Below, piece after piece: positions 10,901 to 22,710 of a stretch of DNA of 64,000 nucleotides. The notes beneath the pieces were generated by a model. It was not told the origin of the DNA and made no database searches. It worked only from the letters and a program-made list of their open reading frames with translations. This DNA is from Macrolepiota albuminosa (lineage: Eukaryota; Basidiomycota; Agaricomycetes; Agaricales; Agaricaceae), in contig JAMWFC010000051.1 of NCBI GenBank assembly GCA_027475525.1, forward strand, positions 248,001-312,000, read 5' to 3'. Position 1 is the first letter of the stretch. Each line of letters begins with the position of its first letter. Both the position numbers and the translations under genes were made by a program.

Positions 10901-12444
10901 CAGGCGAAGGTGTTCCGGACATGATCATGTTACTCGTGAACCTTACGCAGCAGCGCATGAGTGATCGCTTGATGTATCTATCGGAATTGGAATGTACTGT
11001 ATTGGAGGTGAAGGTGGTAGAGGGACTTGGTACCACGGTGGATGTTGTGTTGTCGAATGGGATTTTGAGGGAGGGGGATAGGATCGTGGTGTGCGGTTTG
11101 AACGGCCCCATCGTGACCCAGGTTCGGGCGTTGTTGACTCCACAACCTCTGCGGGAGTTGCGTATAAAAGTACGTCTCTTCTATTCATGATGTCTGATGG
11201 GAGGATTAAATTTATGGTAGTCGGCATTTGTGCATCACAAAGAGGTTAAGGCTGCGCTTGGAGTCAAAATTACTGCTCCAGACCTAGAAAAAGCCATCGC
11301 TGGTTCCCGCCTGCTCGTCATTGGTCCCGATGATGATGAAGAAGACCTCAAAGAGGAAATAATGTCGGATCTAACAACTCTGCTCAATAGTATCGATACG
11401 TCTGGCCGCGGTGTCTGCGTCCAGGCCTCGACCCTGGGTTCGCTTGAAGCGTTACTAGATTTCCTCAAATCGAGTAAAATTCCGGTCTCCGGAATTAACA
11501 TTGGTCCTGTCCACAAGAAGGACATCATGCGTGCCGCGACGATGTTAGAGAAGGCGAAAGAGCTTGCTTGTATACTCTGCTTCGACGTCCCCGTTGATAA
11601 AGAAGCCGAACGTCTTGCTGAGGAGATGGGCATTCGATTGTTCAAAGGTAGTATTGCCTGTCTCCTGTAAGCAAGGGTAAGTCAATCTGATCACAATCGT
11701 TGTATAGCGGATATTATCTACCATCTCTTCGACTCCTTCAAGGCATACAACGAGGAGATCATGGAGGCAAAGCGAAGGGACGCAGCGCCCCAAGCTGTCT
11801 GGCCATGCCGGCTGAAGATCATCGCAGCCTTCTGTAAGCGCGATCCGATCATTTTAGGTGTCGATATTCTCGATGGTTCATTGCGTGTGGGTACGCCCCT
11901 AGCTGTGGTCAAGACAGACCCAGCTACGGGCAAAAAGGATGTCATCTCTCTTGGCAAAATGTACTTTACTATCTTCTTTACTTCATTTTGACTGATCGAC
12001 TTCGCGATTAGCACGTCACTTGAGATCAACCACAAGACTCACGATGTAAGCCTATCTCTCGCGCCGTCCGTAACGGAACTCCTTCTCATCTCGTCTCTAG
12101 ATTGTCAAGAAGGCTCAGGCTGGCGCAGGCGTGGCGGTGAAGATTGAGCATGCTGTCTACGAATCTGCAAAGATGTATGGGCGACACTTCGATGACAAGG
12201 ACGAAATCCTTAGTCTTATTAGTCGCCAAAGTATCGACGTACTCAAGGTAATCATTGTATAATGGCAAAAAATTCAGTTCTCTAATGCCTCCTTCCCTTC
12301 CAGGAATCATTCAAAGCCGATGTCTCAATGGAGGAGTGGCATCTCATTAAGGCACTGAAGCCGGTACGCGCGAGTCTCCTATCCAGTTATCCAGAGGAAA
12401 TGATCACTCACGAGTTCAACGTCTAGCGATTCAATATTCCGTAG
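7915..12444 (+). CDS. FUN12: Eukaryotic translation initiation factor 5B, GTPase
   Basis: eIF5B joins the ribosomal subunits at the start codon and hydrolyses GTP. The start is the ATG of [14 protein letters not shown]. The N-terminal third is charged and disordered, then comes [13 protein letters not shown]. The GTPase domain shows G1 GHVDTGKT, G3 DTPGHE and G4 NKID, followed by domains II-IV ending KPRFNIP. There are many 40-60 nt introns. The intron inside G1 begins GC instead of GT (donor AAG|GCGTGT at about 10089). Exons 2-4 are internally duplicated with their introns. Four 77-bp duplications interrupt the gene; at 8956 and 10748 one base must be restored to keep frame. A further frame problem near 9763, after the PPPKAA segment, is not explained by a duplication. 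Identity is certain; the exact model is not. Confidence 0.93.
7924..8337 (+). repeat. Exon-plus-intron tandem duplication in eIF5B (period about 207 bp)
   Basis: The block from the poly-Lys codons at 7924 through DDDYW, the following intron (7968-8018) and the ETAGESI exon start recurs from 8131, including a near-identical intron (8175-8226). Copies differ at scattered bases, so this is an old genuine duplication, unlike the exact 77-bp ones. Confidence 0.85.
8219..8556 (+). repeat. Second exon-plus-intron duplication in eIF5B (period about 169 bp)
   Basis: The exon end encoding [15 protein letters not shown] and its intron (8333-8387, starting GTATGATCTCAAAG) recur as exon 8388-8501 and intron 8502-8556. 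The introns are diverged by several substitutions, which argues for a real duplication. Confidence 0.85.
8803..8956. repeat. 77-bp direct tandem duplication (junction 4)
   Basis: Copy 8803-8879 is repeated exactly at 8880-8956, inside eIF5B coding sequence. Collapsing it and restoring one base after 8956 rejoins the frame ..RKEE then [10 protein letters not shown]. Confidence 0.95.
9490..9643. repeat. 77-bp direct tandem duplication (junction 5)
   Basis: Copy 9490-9566 is repeated exactly at 9567-9643, across an exon end and intron of eIF5B. Confidence 0.95.
10595..10748. repeat. 77-bp direct tandem duplication (junction 6)
   Basis: Copy 10595-10671 is repeated exactly at 10672-10748, over an intron acceptor and the IDRMYGWKP exon of eIF5B. 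A base missing after 10748 turns the expected SESLAKQN into SES-stop. Confidence 0.95.
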
Positions 12445-12535
12445 ATTTGTATTTATATTCCAGTTATCCAGAGGAAATGATCACTCACGAGTTCAACGTC
12501 TAGCGATTCAATATTCCGTAGATTTGTATTTATAT
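12382..12535. repeat. 77-bp direct tandem duplication (junction 7)
   Basis: Copy 12382-12458 is repeated exactly at 12459-12535. It duplicates the last intron, the final RFNIP codons and the stop of eIF5B. Confidence 0.95.
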
Positions 12536-12619
12536 TGGTATGACTCGACCGGTCTCCTATCATGTCTTTCCGAACATTTGTACTTGTACCGTTTCCTTAA
12601 ATTTCCGGTAACTAAAAAC

Positions 12620-12773
12620 GCGAAATCGGGACGGGATAATACGGAATGATTACATAACCATTTATTTATCAAGCGGAAATTAATTTTTGTATTCCTGCGA
12701 AATCGGGACGGGATAATACGGAATGATTACATAACCATTTATTTATCAAGCGGAAATTAATTTTTGTATTCCT
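12620..12773. repeat. 77-bp direct tandem duplication (junction 8)
   Basis: Copy 12620-12696 is repeated exactly at 12697-12773, just upstream of the permease start codon. Confidence 0.95.
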
Positions 12774-12782
12774 CGACAGATC

Positions 12783-15163
12783 ATGTCGTCTCGCAAAGAT
12801 GTCAGCAAAAACGATCAAGAGCAGGCTGTTACAGCTGATCAAGACGAGTTGCAATTGGTAATATCCTTTAGGCTTGACCTGGGATCGACCCTACGAGTTG
12901 TGAATTGCTATCGGTAACGTCCATCGTATTTCTGGTCATACTGGCATACGTGGCTGCGGGTATCCTCTTTGTGTGCCGTTGGCATTTTAGTCTCTAGCAC
13001 TTTGTGTTCCAGAGGCGAGATTGTCAAAGTTATCAAAGGGGATTGAGATCATACCGCTCGAACCTGAACAGCGCTCATACCTGCGTAGGGAAGCCCCCAG
13101 TATCGTCATTTCAATGACCCCGGTTTAGGGGTGCTGACTAGATAGCTGACCATTAATTTTTCTTCTCAGCGCAACCTTGGTTATAAACAGGTCAGCTGCA
13201 TTGATGGTCTTGGTTCTGTCGCTCATTCGCTTGCTTCTTTCCAGCAACTTCATCGAACCTGGCACCTGGTTGAAAGCTTCTGCGCCAGTTTTTGTGCTTT
13301 AAACTTTATTGGAGGAGTGAGGTATGTCTCCATATTCTTTATTGGCTTCTCATGTGAAAAAGGATGAACTAGATCCGTTCTTTTCTTGGGCATATTGGCA
13401 GGAGGGCCAGCAGCTATATGGTACGAAAGAATCTACTTGCTCCACCTCAATTTATTCAAGTCTACTGCAGGTCATCATACATCATTACCATTGTCTTTAT
13501 GACCATAACCGCTGCTGTACTGGCAGAAATATGTTCCGCTCTCCCTCTCAGCGGTTCCATCTATATTTGGGCTGCTGAAAGCGCCGGTCCGAAGTACGCC
13601 CGGTTCTTCGGTTTTATTGTTGCTTGGTGGTCCTGTACCGCATGGATGACTTTTACTGCTGGAAATTGTCAGGTATGATAGTATCATCTTTCCTTCTGTA
13701 CGCAGGACTTAAAGCAGGTAATAGACAACGGCAAACTATATCGTTTCTCAGCTTGCTGTGTGGGAAATAGACTTTCCTGGTGGTATTTCGAATGATAACG
13801 TCAAGTGGAGAGCTTTCATATGGGCGATATCTGAAGGCATTTTATTGATTTCTGTCGCCATAAATTATCTTCCTCCACGATTGTATTCTGTTGTGTTCAA
13901 ATTTTCCCTCGCTCTCATGATGGTCGATTTCTTCCTTTGCCTCATTTGGCTCCCGATCGGTGTTTCAAAGACATATGGCTTTCGTACTGCAGGAGAAGTG
14001 TTCACTCAAACTTGTGCGTATTCAGAATCTATCCGTTTCACGTCCATTATCTTATACTTCACCTCAGATAACGGAACTGGGGCCCCTGCAGGGTGGAATT
14101 GGATTCTTTCCTTGTAGGCATTGTTCATTGAATAGTCTTTCAACGTACTCAAATACTTGTCAGCCTTTTTACCGCTGGGACAATGACTGGTTTCGATGCT
14201 TCAGGGCACATCGCCGAAGAGACCAAAAATGCTAGAATTGTTGCTGGCAAAGGCATTCTTAGCAGTGCCGTCGCAACAGGTATCATGGGCTTCATCACCA
14301 CCATCCTCTTCTTGTTTTGTACACCCGATTATGATACCTTGTTTTCACTTGGTGCTCCGCAGCCATTTGTTCAAGTTTATGCGCTTGCTCTTGGAAAAGG
14401 CGGAAGTGTCTTCATGACCATGATCGCCGCCTTGGGACTCATTATGGTCTGTTCATATTCTTCCGTCCTTCTGTTGTTCTGATGCGTCAGGTTATACAGA
14501 ACACCAGCATCGCCATTGTTGCCGCTTCTCGTCTCGTGTTCGCTGTCGCACGTGATGGTGTGCTCCCTCTGTCCAGTTGGATTGGCAAAGTCGATTCCTC
14601 CGGTCAACCTAGACATGCTATCACGGTCATCTATATCTTCGGCGCATGCATTCTTTGCACAATCTTACCCAGCCAAGTTGCCTTCACGTCGTTGGTGTCT
14701 GCAGGCGGAGTCCCCACCATTGCTGCCTATGGGCTCATATCTTTGTTGCGTTTGACTATGACGCGTGACCGATTCAAGTCGTCGTACTTCTACCTCGGAA
14801 AGTTCGCCGTCCCATTCTACATTTGTGCAGCCTTCTTCAATGCCATCGTTTTTTCAGTGAGTCTGCCCTTCCTTTCGCTCTGTATGTATGTATGTCTTGA
14901 ACTTTTTAATAGGTCATGATCTCTCCGTTCTTCTTCCCTGTAACTTCTGAAACCTTCAATTTTGTTAGTCATCTTCGCAATCCCTTATCGTCCTAGCCTG
15001 ATTCATCTATGTGCAGGCCTGTGTCATTTTTATTGCTGTCACCATATTCGGTATCATAAGTTGGTGGTTAACGCCCGAGGACAAGTGGCTACGTCGCGAA
15101 TTTGTCTTGAAGGCTTTGGAAGACCTTGATCCCTCTGAGCCGGCGAGCGAACATTCGATTTGA
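12783..15163 (+). CDS. APC-superfamily amino-acid/GABA permease
   Basis: A plasma- or vacuolar-membrane transporter that probably imports an amino acid, GABA or a similar amine. Start codon 12783 (MSSRKDVSKN). A long first intron of about 312 nt (12858-13169) is followed by exons rebuilding RNLGYKQQLHRTW, the first transmembrane region with GGPAAIW, and the hallmark AEICSALPLSGSIYIWAAE. Further on come TAGTMTGFDASGHIAEETKNA and ASRLVFAVARDGVLP. These are typical of the fungal Uga4/choline-type APC permeases, which have about 12 helices. The protein ends EPASEHSI at TGA 15161-15163, with a cytoplasmic acidic tail. The intron after FTQT and others are 45-55 nt. A 77-bp duplication starts at 15110 and repeats the last codons into the 3' UTR without harming the frame. 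Substrate cannot be inferred. Confidence 0.88.
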
Positions 15164-15263
15164 ATGGATAGTTAAAACATAGATCAAAGGCTTTGGAAGA
15201 CCTTGATCCCTCTGAGCCGGCGAGCGAACATTCGATTTGAATGGATAGTTAAAACATAGATCA
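15110..15263. repeat. 77-bp direct tandem duplication (junction 9)
   Basis: Copy 15110-15186 is repeated exactly at 15187-15263. It duplicates the 3' end of the permease gene. Confidence 0.95.
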
Positions 15264-16177
15264 TGCAATTGAGAATATTGGATTCCCTTACATCTCTCTT
15301 TGTATTCAATTCAAAATACAGACTGTTATAGTTTTATGGTGCAAATAAGGTGTGAGTTTGTCTTGTCCTTGTAGTTAGAATCCGGTTTCCACAGACTTTT
15401 CGGAGATTTCGTACGTGAGCAAGCATGTTTCAGTATGATCTTTTTGTAACCATCAGTTAACCAGGTATGAATCTCCTTGCAACTGTGCGCAGAATTCTTT
15501 TTTAACTATATTTGTACTTTGTTTTTATCTGAGTGGTCGGACTAAGACAAGTACCCACGCACAACCCATGCACAGTCATTGCGCTTGTTAATGTCCTAGA
15601 TTAATATCTAAATCGACAATTGATTTCCTCGAGTCTTTTGAGATCTTAACCTTAACCATGTTTGTAGATAAACTGTTTGCACTGGCAGCTGATTGCGACC
15701 GACCTGGACGAAGATCATAAAAACTGTAATTTGCCGGTCAAGCAGATTGCAAAAACCATGATTCACACAACACCGACTATGCCAGCAGACAGCGTTAATC
15801 ATTTGCGGCTATTCACATCTTTAGGAAAGTACTTCTCTCTCAAGACATATGCATGTCAAGAAGTGCGAACTTGACGGAAGAAATATTGCGCTATGCTCGT
15901 AATAAAAATTAGCAGTAGATACACATAAGGACGTCGGCTATCAATCGACAGGCGCCCTCGGAATGCGGTAACAAGCCCAGAGCAGTCCGAACATCGTGAA
16001 ATTATTCTTAGTCAAGATGGGCCTGCAACGCTTCCGACAGGCCCGGCTGTAATGGAGAAAATCCTCCACTGTCAGGAATTCCATTATTCCACACATCTTA
16101 CTTAATTGTGTTTGAGTGATGGAGCTATGTACATGCAACCGAGGATTTAGTGTACCTTTCTAACCTCGCGTGTTCCA

Positions 16178-16331
16178 CAGTTCCGAGCTGAATGGCATAG
16201 TATCAGAAGTTCTGACAAGCCGTCCTTGAGAGTTTACGACAGGTCCTACCTCGGCAGTTCCGAGCTGAATGGCATAGTATCAGAAGTTCTGACAAGCCGT
16301 CCTTGAGAGTTTACGACAGGTCCTACCTCGG
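16178..16331. repeat. 77-bp direct tandem duplication (junction 10)
   Basis: Copy 16178-16254 is repeated exactly at 16255-16331. Confidence 0.95.
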
Positions 16332-16419
16332 CTGTATGAGCCTGTACCCCGAGTGATCTTCAAGAGAAGAGAAAATGTATTGACAGGACCTTGAGACAAA
16401 TGCCTTTTGGACATACAGT

Positions 16420-16573
16420 TGTCCATGATACCAGCATGCAACTGATCTTGTCTCTGGCTCAATACAATGATATCCCGAGGAGTAGTATCAGGATAATGTC
16501 CATGATACCAGCATGCAACTGATCTTGTCTCTGGCTCAATACAATGATATCCCGAGGAGTAGTATCAGGATAA
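16420..16573. repeat. 77-bp direct tandem duplication (junction 11)
   Basis: Copy 16420-16496 is repeated exactly at 16497-16573, only 88 bp after the previous junction. Confidence 0.95.
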
Positions 16574-17180
16574 TGAAGATCTAAAACAGTTCAGAGCGTT
16601 GCTACAGTCAAGGAAAACGTTGCTAGACGAACTTCGGGTGACACCAGGCCACAGAGGACATTGCATCACCGCCAGAGACATCTCATAGTACACATCATAT
16701 AAGCATTTCTGCATTGAAGCTTGATTTTGTCTGTTGGAGAAGAAGTGGATGCATAGTCCAAGTCCTCTAGATCCAACCGGACAGACACTATCAAGCCGAT
16801 GGTCCGTGGTACCAGCCAGTACATATAAATTATTTAAGACATCGTTATAGCTTCTCACACAAATGTCTAGCAATAGTTCATAGGGACGACCTTCCATATT
16901 GGTAACGGTATGACGCGTAGAGGCACTTAGTGTCACAACGGCAGGACCAGCCTTGTATGATGACAAGGAATTACGAAGCGAGCAGTACTTCAAGCTTCGA
17001 GCTTCATGCGTAGCACCTCGTCGAAGGATAAAGCATGATAAGGATATCACGACGACGTATTACCATGTGAAGTCGCATTTGATGTAGTACAGTAGCAATC
17101 TCAAGTGTCCAATGACGATTGCTTATATAATTCGAAGCAGTTCGGATTGAACTCTGCCGCTAACTTTCAGTCTTCTAGGC

Positions 17181-17334
17181 CTCGTGTCATAAGTCCTTTG
17201 GTACCTCGACTTGTCTAATACACCGTACTCAACGGACTTGATTTCATCCTGGTGTTTCTCGTGTCATAAGTCCTTTGGTACCTCGACTTGTCTAATACAC
17301 CGTACTCAACGGACTTGATTTCATCCTGGTGTTT
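17181..17334. repeat. 77-bp direct tandem duplication (junction 12)
   Basis: Copy 17181-17257 is repeated exactly at 17258-17334. Confidence 0.95.
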
Positions 17335-18033
17335 TAATGGAAAACCGCTTGAGCAAGTTGAGCTTGCTCGAGGCTTGAATGGATGGTAACACGGCCACCT
17401 CTCGTTGCATAAGTACCTCAGCTTAGTCAGTCCAAAGTCTCTGTACATCTGTCGACTTTATACGGGGAGAATCATCGCCTACATCTTGAAGCCAATGCAG
17501 ATGGTGTCATCAAAAATCGACTTGTTTGTCCATCTAGTCCTGGAACGAAAAATATGTTGAAAATTTTTGGCCCACAGCAGAATCTTTTAATGTAGATTTC
17601 ATTTCATCAGTAAAGCTGACCTATATGGTTGTCATGAAGAGCCGCTGTATTCTGCTTCCGTTTCCGGGCCGAGGAAATCTACGAGATAAATGAGTGCGTT
17701 ACTCGCTGTTTTACTCTTTGTAAAATGATGCACCTCCTTTTCTTATAATGTCTAGTGTCTCGCGTATCTGGCTCTATTGGGTCTTTGTATTATCCGTCCT
17801 AACCATCGAGCCGTTTCCACGCGTAATGCAGATCTGAAATTATTGCCAAGTTCATCGAAGCATAGGCCGGCCAAGGCATATCTGAGATCTGTCTTGCTCG
17901 GTGTCAGGTTAATTCCGCTATGCACTGGCATGTGCAACAACCTTTCGAATGGTGCCTTGGAACATTGGAAATGTGCTCATTGGCTCTCCTTCATTGGTAA
18001 AAGAAACGCTCTTTCTGATGCACACTTCTTTCA

Positions 18034-18187
18034 GGAGTTGATCGTCTAATCCTTGCCAGGCTCTGATTGATGATTCACATCATAAAAGGTCGAATGTTGC
18101 CTAAACGTATGGAGTTGATCGTCTAATCCTTGCCAGGCTCTGATTGATGATTCACATCATAAAAGGTCGAATGTTGCCTAAACGTAT
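18034..18187. repeat. 77-bp direct tandem duplication (junction 13)
   Basis: Copy 18034-18110 is repeated exactly at 18111-18187, upstream of the methyltransferase-like gene. Confidence 0.95.
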
Positions 18188-18221
18188 ACCTTCAGTTGCT
18201 CCACCTCTCACGTTCCATCTC

Positions 18222-19055
18222 ATGCCTCTTGTTAAGATTCCTTTGATTATCATCGACGCTGTAAACATGAAAATCAACGCGACTCCTCCCAACCCACCAG
18301 TACCATCTAGCGATATTATCATACCGAGCTGGAGAGAGAGGTTTCTCAGGTCTTTGGGGTGGCCATGCCGTCTTCAGTACCATCTAGCGATATTATCATA
18401 CCGAGCTGGAGAGAGAGGTTTCTCAGGTCTTTGGGGTGGCCATGCCGTCTTTAAGGGTGAGATGCCAATCACCTACATCTGTTATGATTTACAGTGTCAT
18501 TCATCAGGCAATGTATGGTGTATATGTTTTCTCGAAATCTTGTTATTATCGCCAACCAATCGCCTAACAATGCACTCGCGAAACACATTCTTCATGTCTT
18601 CATTCTAAACAAAACGTCTCCACATCACATCAGAGTTACTCCTCTTTTCCTACTGGGCAATGCATTCGTACATTTGGTACATGTTGCGTGTCCAAAGCTT
18701 TCGTACATTGGGTCACCTGTTCACATTTGAGCTCTCCATCCGAAAGAACCACAGACTGGTTGTTGATGGTCCGTATGCCTTTGTGCGACATCCAAGCTAT
18801 GTTGGTCTCATTTTGACGATCATGGGATATTACTGCAGTCACGCTTCGGGATCATGGGTTTCAGAATGTGGGATACTTGAAACCAATGTGGGGAAAACTG
18901 CGCTTTTTGTGTGGTCCACTATTGCGGTCGCTGTCATCCTAAGCCTCTTGCTTCGCATCAGCGCAGAAGATAGAATGTTGCATACGAGATTTGGACCGGA
19001 ATGGAAGTTGTGGGCGAAGCGAGTTCCGTATAGACTTATTCCTGGAGTTTTCTAG
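18222..19055 (+). CDS. Isoprenylcysteine carboxyl methyltransferase-like protein, frame broken
   Basis: ICMT-type enzymes are membrane proteins that methylate the C-terminal prenylated cysteine of Ras-like proteins and pheromones. The start is placed at ATG 18222, giving MPLVKIPLIIID then a TPPNPPVP segment. Later come RVTPLFLLG, LFTFELSIRKNHRLV and the family signature GPYAFVRHPSYVGLIL, ending EWKLWAKRVPYRLIPGVF at TAG 19053-19055. The frame carrying RVTPLFLLGNAF must shift by one base near 18671-18690 to enter the frame with FRTLGHLFTFE, and I found no intron that does this. A 77-bp duplication at 18298 also disrupts the N-terminal exon. Either sequencing error or a decaying gene could explain this. 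The family is clear; whether it is functional is not. Confidence 0.7.
18298..18451. repeat. 77-bp direct tandem duplication (junction 14)
   Basis: Copy 18298-18374 is repeated exactly at 18375-18451, within the first coding exon of the methyltransferase-like gene. Confidence 0.95.
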
Positions 19056-20171
19056 TCATGTATCCGCAGACTTTTGTGACATACCCACTGATCCCGATCT
19101 GCGACTTTACACGGTGCTTCCTCCCAAGAAGATTTCCATATTTCTATGTATGGTAACCACTATTTCTCTCACAGCGCATAGACTGTCTTGTTAGGGTCAA
19201 GACCAAGGTAATACGCTGGACTTTCTACGAAATCTCTTCATCACATTCGATACTCTGCATCTCTTCACGTTGAACCACCAATCACTCCAGAAGTCGTCAC
19301 CTTCGAGTAGGCTTCGTAGATCTCACGGAATCGTTTGACTATTCGGAGATAGTTCTTTGTAGATGCATCGACATACTGATTGGAGGAAATGTTGCTACTG
19401 AACGTCCAGGTCGTATCTGTCCGACTGTCTTCCCATTTAGTGCTTACGGCAAGGTGGGAGGCTTTATCCTACTACTAATCAAACCTTGTACTGGCATCGT
19501 TGCTACACGGGACGACGATATTTGCTAACATACGGAAAAACGAGTTATGGATAATTATCGGGAAATAATCAAGAGATCGTCTCCTTAAATCTCACTTAGG
19601 GTTGGCGTTGTCGGGCCAGTCTTCAAGTTTGAAGACGAGCGCAGAAACAATTTGAAGAACAATAAGTTACTCAAAAAGTGAGGCCTCAGTCATGGTTGGA
19701 GCGTGCGGGGTAAACGATAATTTTCACAGACTGAACTTTCTACGAATGCGAATTCTGTTAAGGATTAATATGAGGTGACGAACTCAAGGACCACAGAAGG
19801 TGACCAATTCCTAAAACGTGGTTGAATAGCGACATTTATTCATTGAATGCTTCCAGCTCAAAACAAGCTGATAGAAGGAAATCAACGATAAAATCAAGTC
19901 TGTTTGAGTTTATGGTACCACCGTGATCGCGGTTGACATTTGTGATGAATAGAGTAACTAGAAGTGCTTTTACGATTAACAGTCTAAGCCTGAGGCTATG
20001 CCCCCACAGCAGGACCCCTTGGGCATGACGTAATCAACACCAGAGCAAACGCTGATGGAATCGGATCAGATCCGCGGCGAAGTTCACTGATCGGAAGCAT
20101 CTATTTGAAATCAAATGTATGTATATCACTTAAATAACATGTGACACTTGCGGACCTTCTCCACAACTACC
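19056..20171. other. Intergenic region, nothing recognised
   Basis: About 1.1 kb without an open frame over 70 codons. I see no RNA gene or repeat. Confidence 0.6.
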
Positions 20172-21748
20172 ATGGCTTCTACAGTCCTCAGGTCCTCTCT
20201 ACGGCTGCCTCGTCTTCTTACCAGATCTCATTGTAGGACTTTCTCCTCTTCCCCGTGTGTTCGGTCCATAGGTTCTCTGCGTAACTTTACCGATGAGGAG
20301 AACATGCTCCGCGAAGCCGGTATGTACACGTTATGTTTCCATGTCGTCCCTCCGATTTCCGTATGTCTTGCAAATGTCTAGTGCGACGCTTTGCGGTCGA
20401 CATTGTTGGTCCCAAAGTCCGCGAGATGGACGAGAAGGAGCATATGGATAAGTCTATCATAACAGGGTTGTTTGAGCAGGGGGTGAGCTACTTGATGTCA
20501 CGGTCTTCAACGTATGTGCTGATGCGGCTTCAGTTAATGGGTATTGAAACGAGTGAAGAGTACGGTGGCGCAGGTGGCTCATTTACTTCGGCTATTATTG
20601 CTATAGAAGAATTAGCCAAGGTTGATCCGTCCGTATCTGTTGTGTGTGATGTACACAATACCCTTGTAAACACTATATTCCGCTCGTATGCCACAGAGGA
20701 GCAAAAACAAAAATGGCTACCACAGCTTGCGGAATCAAGGGTTCGTATTCGGTCGTTTCTTGTGCTATTTGAGGATTGTTATTTATATCTTTGTTCAGCT
20801 GTCCTCATTCTGTCTTTCAGAGCCAGGGTCCGGCTCGGATGCGTTTGCGTTACAGACCCGTGCGACAAAGGACGGAGATGATTGGGTCATAAACGGTACC
20901 AAAATGTGGATTACAAACTCATATGAAGCCGAGATTTTCCTCATATTCGCCAATGTGTGTTTTTCTGTCCGCGTGTTCTTCGCTATTGAAATATTGACGA
21001 CCGGGAATACAGATTGACCCTAGCAAGGGGTACAAGGGTATTACATGTTTTGTTGCAACAAAAGACATGGGCATCGAAATCATGAAGAAAGAGCAGAAGT
21101 TGGGAATCCGCGCATCGTCAACTTGTTCTCTTAATTTTGATAATCTAAGAGTACCAAAAGAGAATGTTATCGGCGGAGAGGGCAGGGGTTACAAGGTATG
21201 CGTTTCGAACCAAGTCCTCCTTGTGTCAATGTCATTTATATTTTTAGATTGCAATTGAAATCCTGAATGAAGGTGCGTAACATCCTTGCTTTCACTAGAA
21301 ACCGATTTCACCACCAATTCTAGGCCGTATCGGCATTGCCGCTCAAATGCTTGGTCTTGCACAAGGCGCATTTGACAATGCCGTTCCTTATACCTATCAG
21401 CGCACTCAATTTGGACAGCCCGTCGGTACCTTTCAAGGCATGCAATTTCAAATTGCTTCCGCCGCAGTCGAACTCGAGACTGCACGTCTGCTTACCTACA
21501 ATGCCGCGAGGCTAAAGGAGGAGGGGCGCCCATTCACGAAAGAGGCGGCAATGGCGAAGTACTGGGCAAGTCAGGTTGCGCAAAAGGTTAGCGGATCTGC
21601 AATCGAATGGGCAGGAGGGATTGGTTACACGAGAGAGACGGGCATTGAGAAGTTTTGGAGGGATTCCAAGATTGGGGCAATATATGAAGGGACGTCGAAT
21701 ATCCAGCTCCAAACGATTGCAAAAATAATTCAGAAGGAGTATTCGTAG
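20172..21748 (+). CDS. ACADSB: Short/branched-chain acyl-CoA dehydrogenase, mitochondrial
   Basis: This FAD enzyme oxidises 2-methyl-branched or short acyl-CoA esters in mitochondrial isoleucine and fatty-acid breakdown. The start is ATG 20172. The N-terminus [15 protein letters not shown] is a clear Arg/Ser-rich mitochondrial presequence. Joined exons give [34 protein letters not shown] and [10 protein letters not shown]. The catalytic-base region is [10 protein letters not shown], whose Glu is the usual base of the SCAD/SBCAD group. Introns are 51-62 nt; the third has an unusual GTTCGT donor at 20741 that is fixed by the frame. The gene ends EYS at TAG 21748, about 400 residues, normal for the family. 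No damage is seen. Isovaleryl or short-chain enzymes are alternatives, but the overall pattern favours ACADSB. Confidence 0.9.
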
Positions 21749-22710
21749 CGGAGAAAGTCGAGAGTAGTGTGGGTTAACGAGATGACGCCTTCTTCATTCG
21801 AATACGGAACTTTTGGTCCTTGGCCATGGAATGAATTTGGATCTGAAGCTTGAAGCTTGAAATCCAGACCATCAAGTACTTCTACGTATATACGTTGTTT
21901 AGAAATGTACAAAATAGGTTATATAGCGAAAACATCGTGGCAGTGTTACATTTTAGCTACATAAGAAATTTTTTGTCGATGTCATTCTCAAGTCCTTTTC
22001 TGAAGCCTTGTTGCTCGAGTATCACCTGCCTTGCCTTGTCCTATGCCTAAGTTCCGTGACTCGCGTCTATTCAGGCTGTCAGTCTGGTACGTAGACTATC
22101 GTCCATAGCCGCTGCCTGCCGTATGATGCTCTGAGAAGTAGAACCTCACGTAAAAAGCAAGGTCTTGCTCGTTCTGGTATCAAATCTTCGAGAAAACAAC
22201 GCTGTACTTTAATCAGGGTCATGAGAGCACCACCGATCTTTCAACTTCTGAGCTTGCTAGTCTGGCAGATCATACAACTCAGGGTCCTCATCTTTGGTGG
22301 TGTCAGGTACTAACTGGACTTGAACCATCTTGCCAGAAAATCTTTCAGGACAAACGTATGACCCCTGTATCCTTTACTAGGAAATTGATCCTTGCTTCAT
22401 CTACCTGGCAATTCATTCACTGCCAATCAGCAAGGATTTAAACTTTCGCTCTTACGTTACACTTGACAGAGCAGTCACGACAACAGCCAATTTGCGAAAC
22501 GACATAGGTAACCGTGACATAGATGCTCATGCATTTATCAATTTATCCAGTCCCTTTTTAGTGCACTATCCTGGCATTGTACCTTTTTAAATGATTTCAC
22601 TGTGTTATTCGTTACTCAGGCGGCAGGAATCCATCGTGAAAACGGTCAAATGACTTCATCGACAACATATCAAGGAATATATTCATAATATAAATCACCT
22701 CGTCAAAAAA
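21749..22710. other. Intergenic region, nothing recognised
   Basis: Nearly 1 kb between the convergent ends of the acyl-CoA dehydrogenase and RIC8 genes, with only short frames and no motif. Confidence 0.6.

Larger units (their letters stand above)
15264..18221. other. Poorly assembled gene-poor region with five 77-bp junctions
   Basis: About 3 kb with no recognised gene. The only long frame is 16565-17050 on the minus strand (161 codons). It has several Cys and Ser residues, matches no family I know, and has no convincing splice partners. A plus-strand frame at 17777-18049 is equally anonymous. The junctions at 16178, 16420, 17181, 18034 and 18298 (the last just inside the next gene) suggest that the assembler met repeats, variants or low coverage here, so genes could be hidden by errors. 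Confidence 0.5.
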
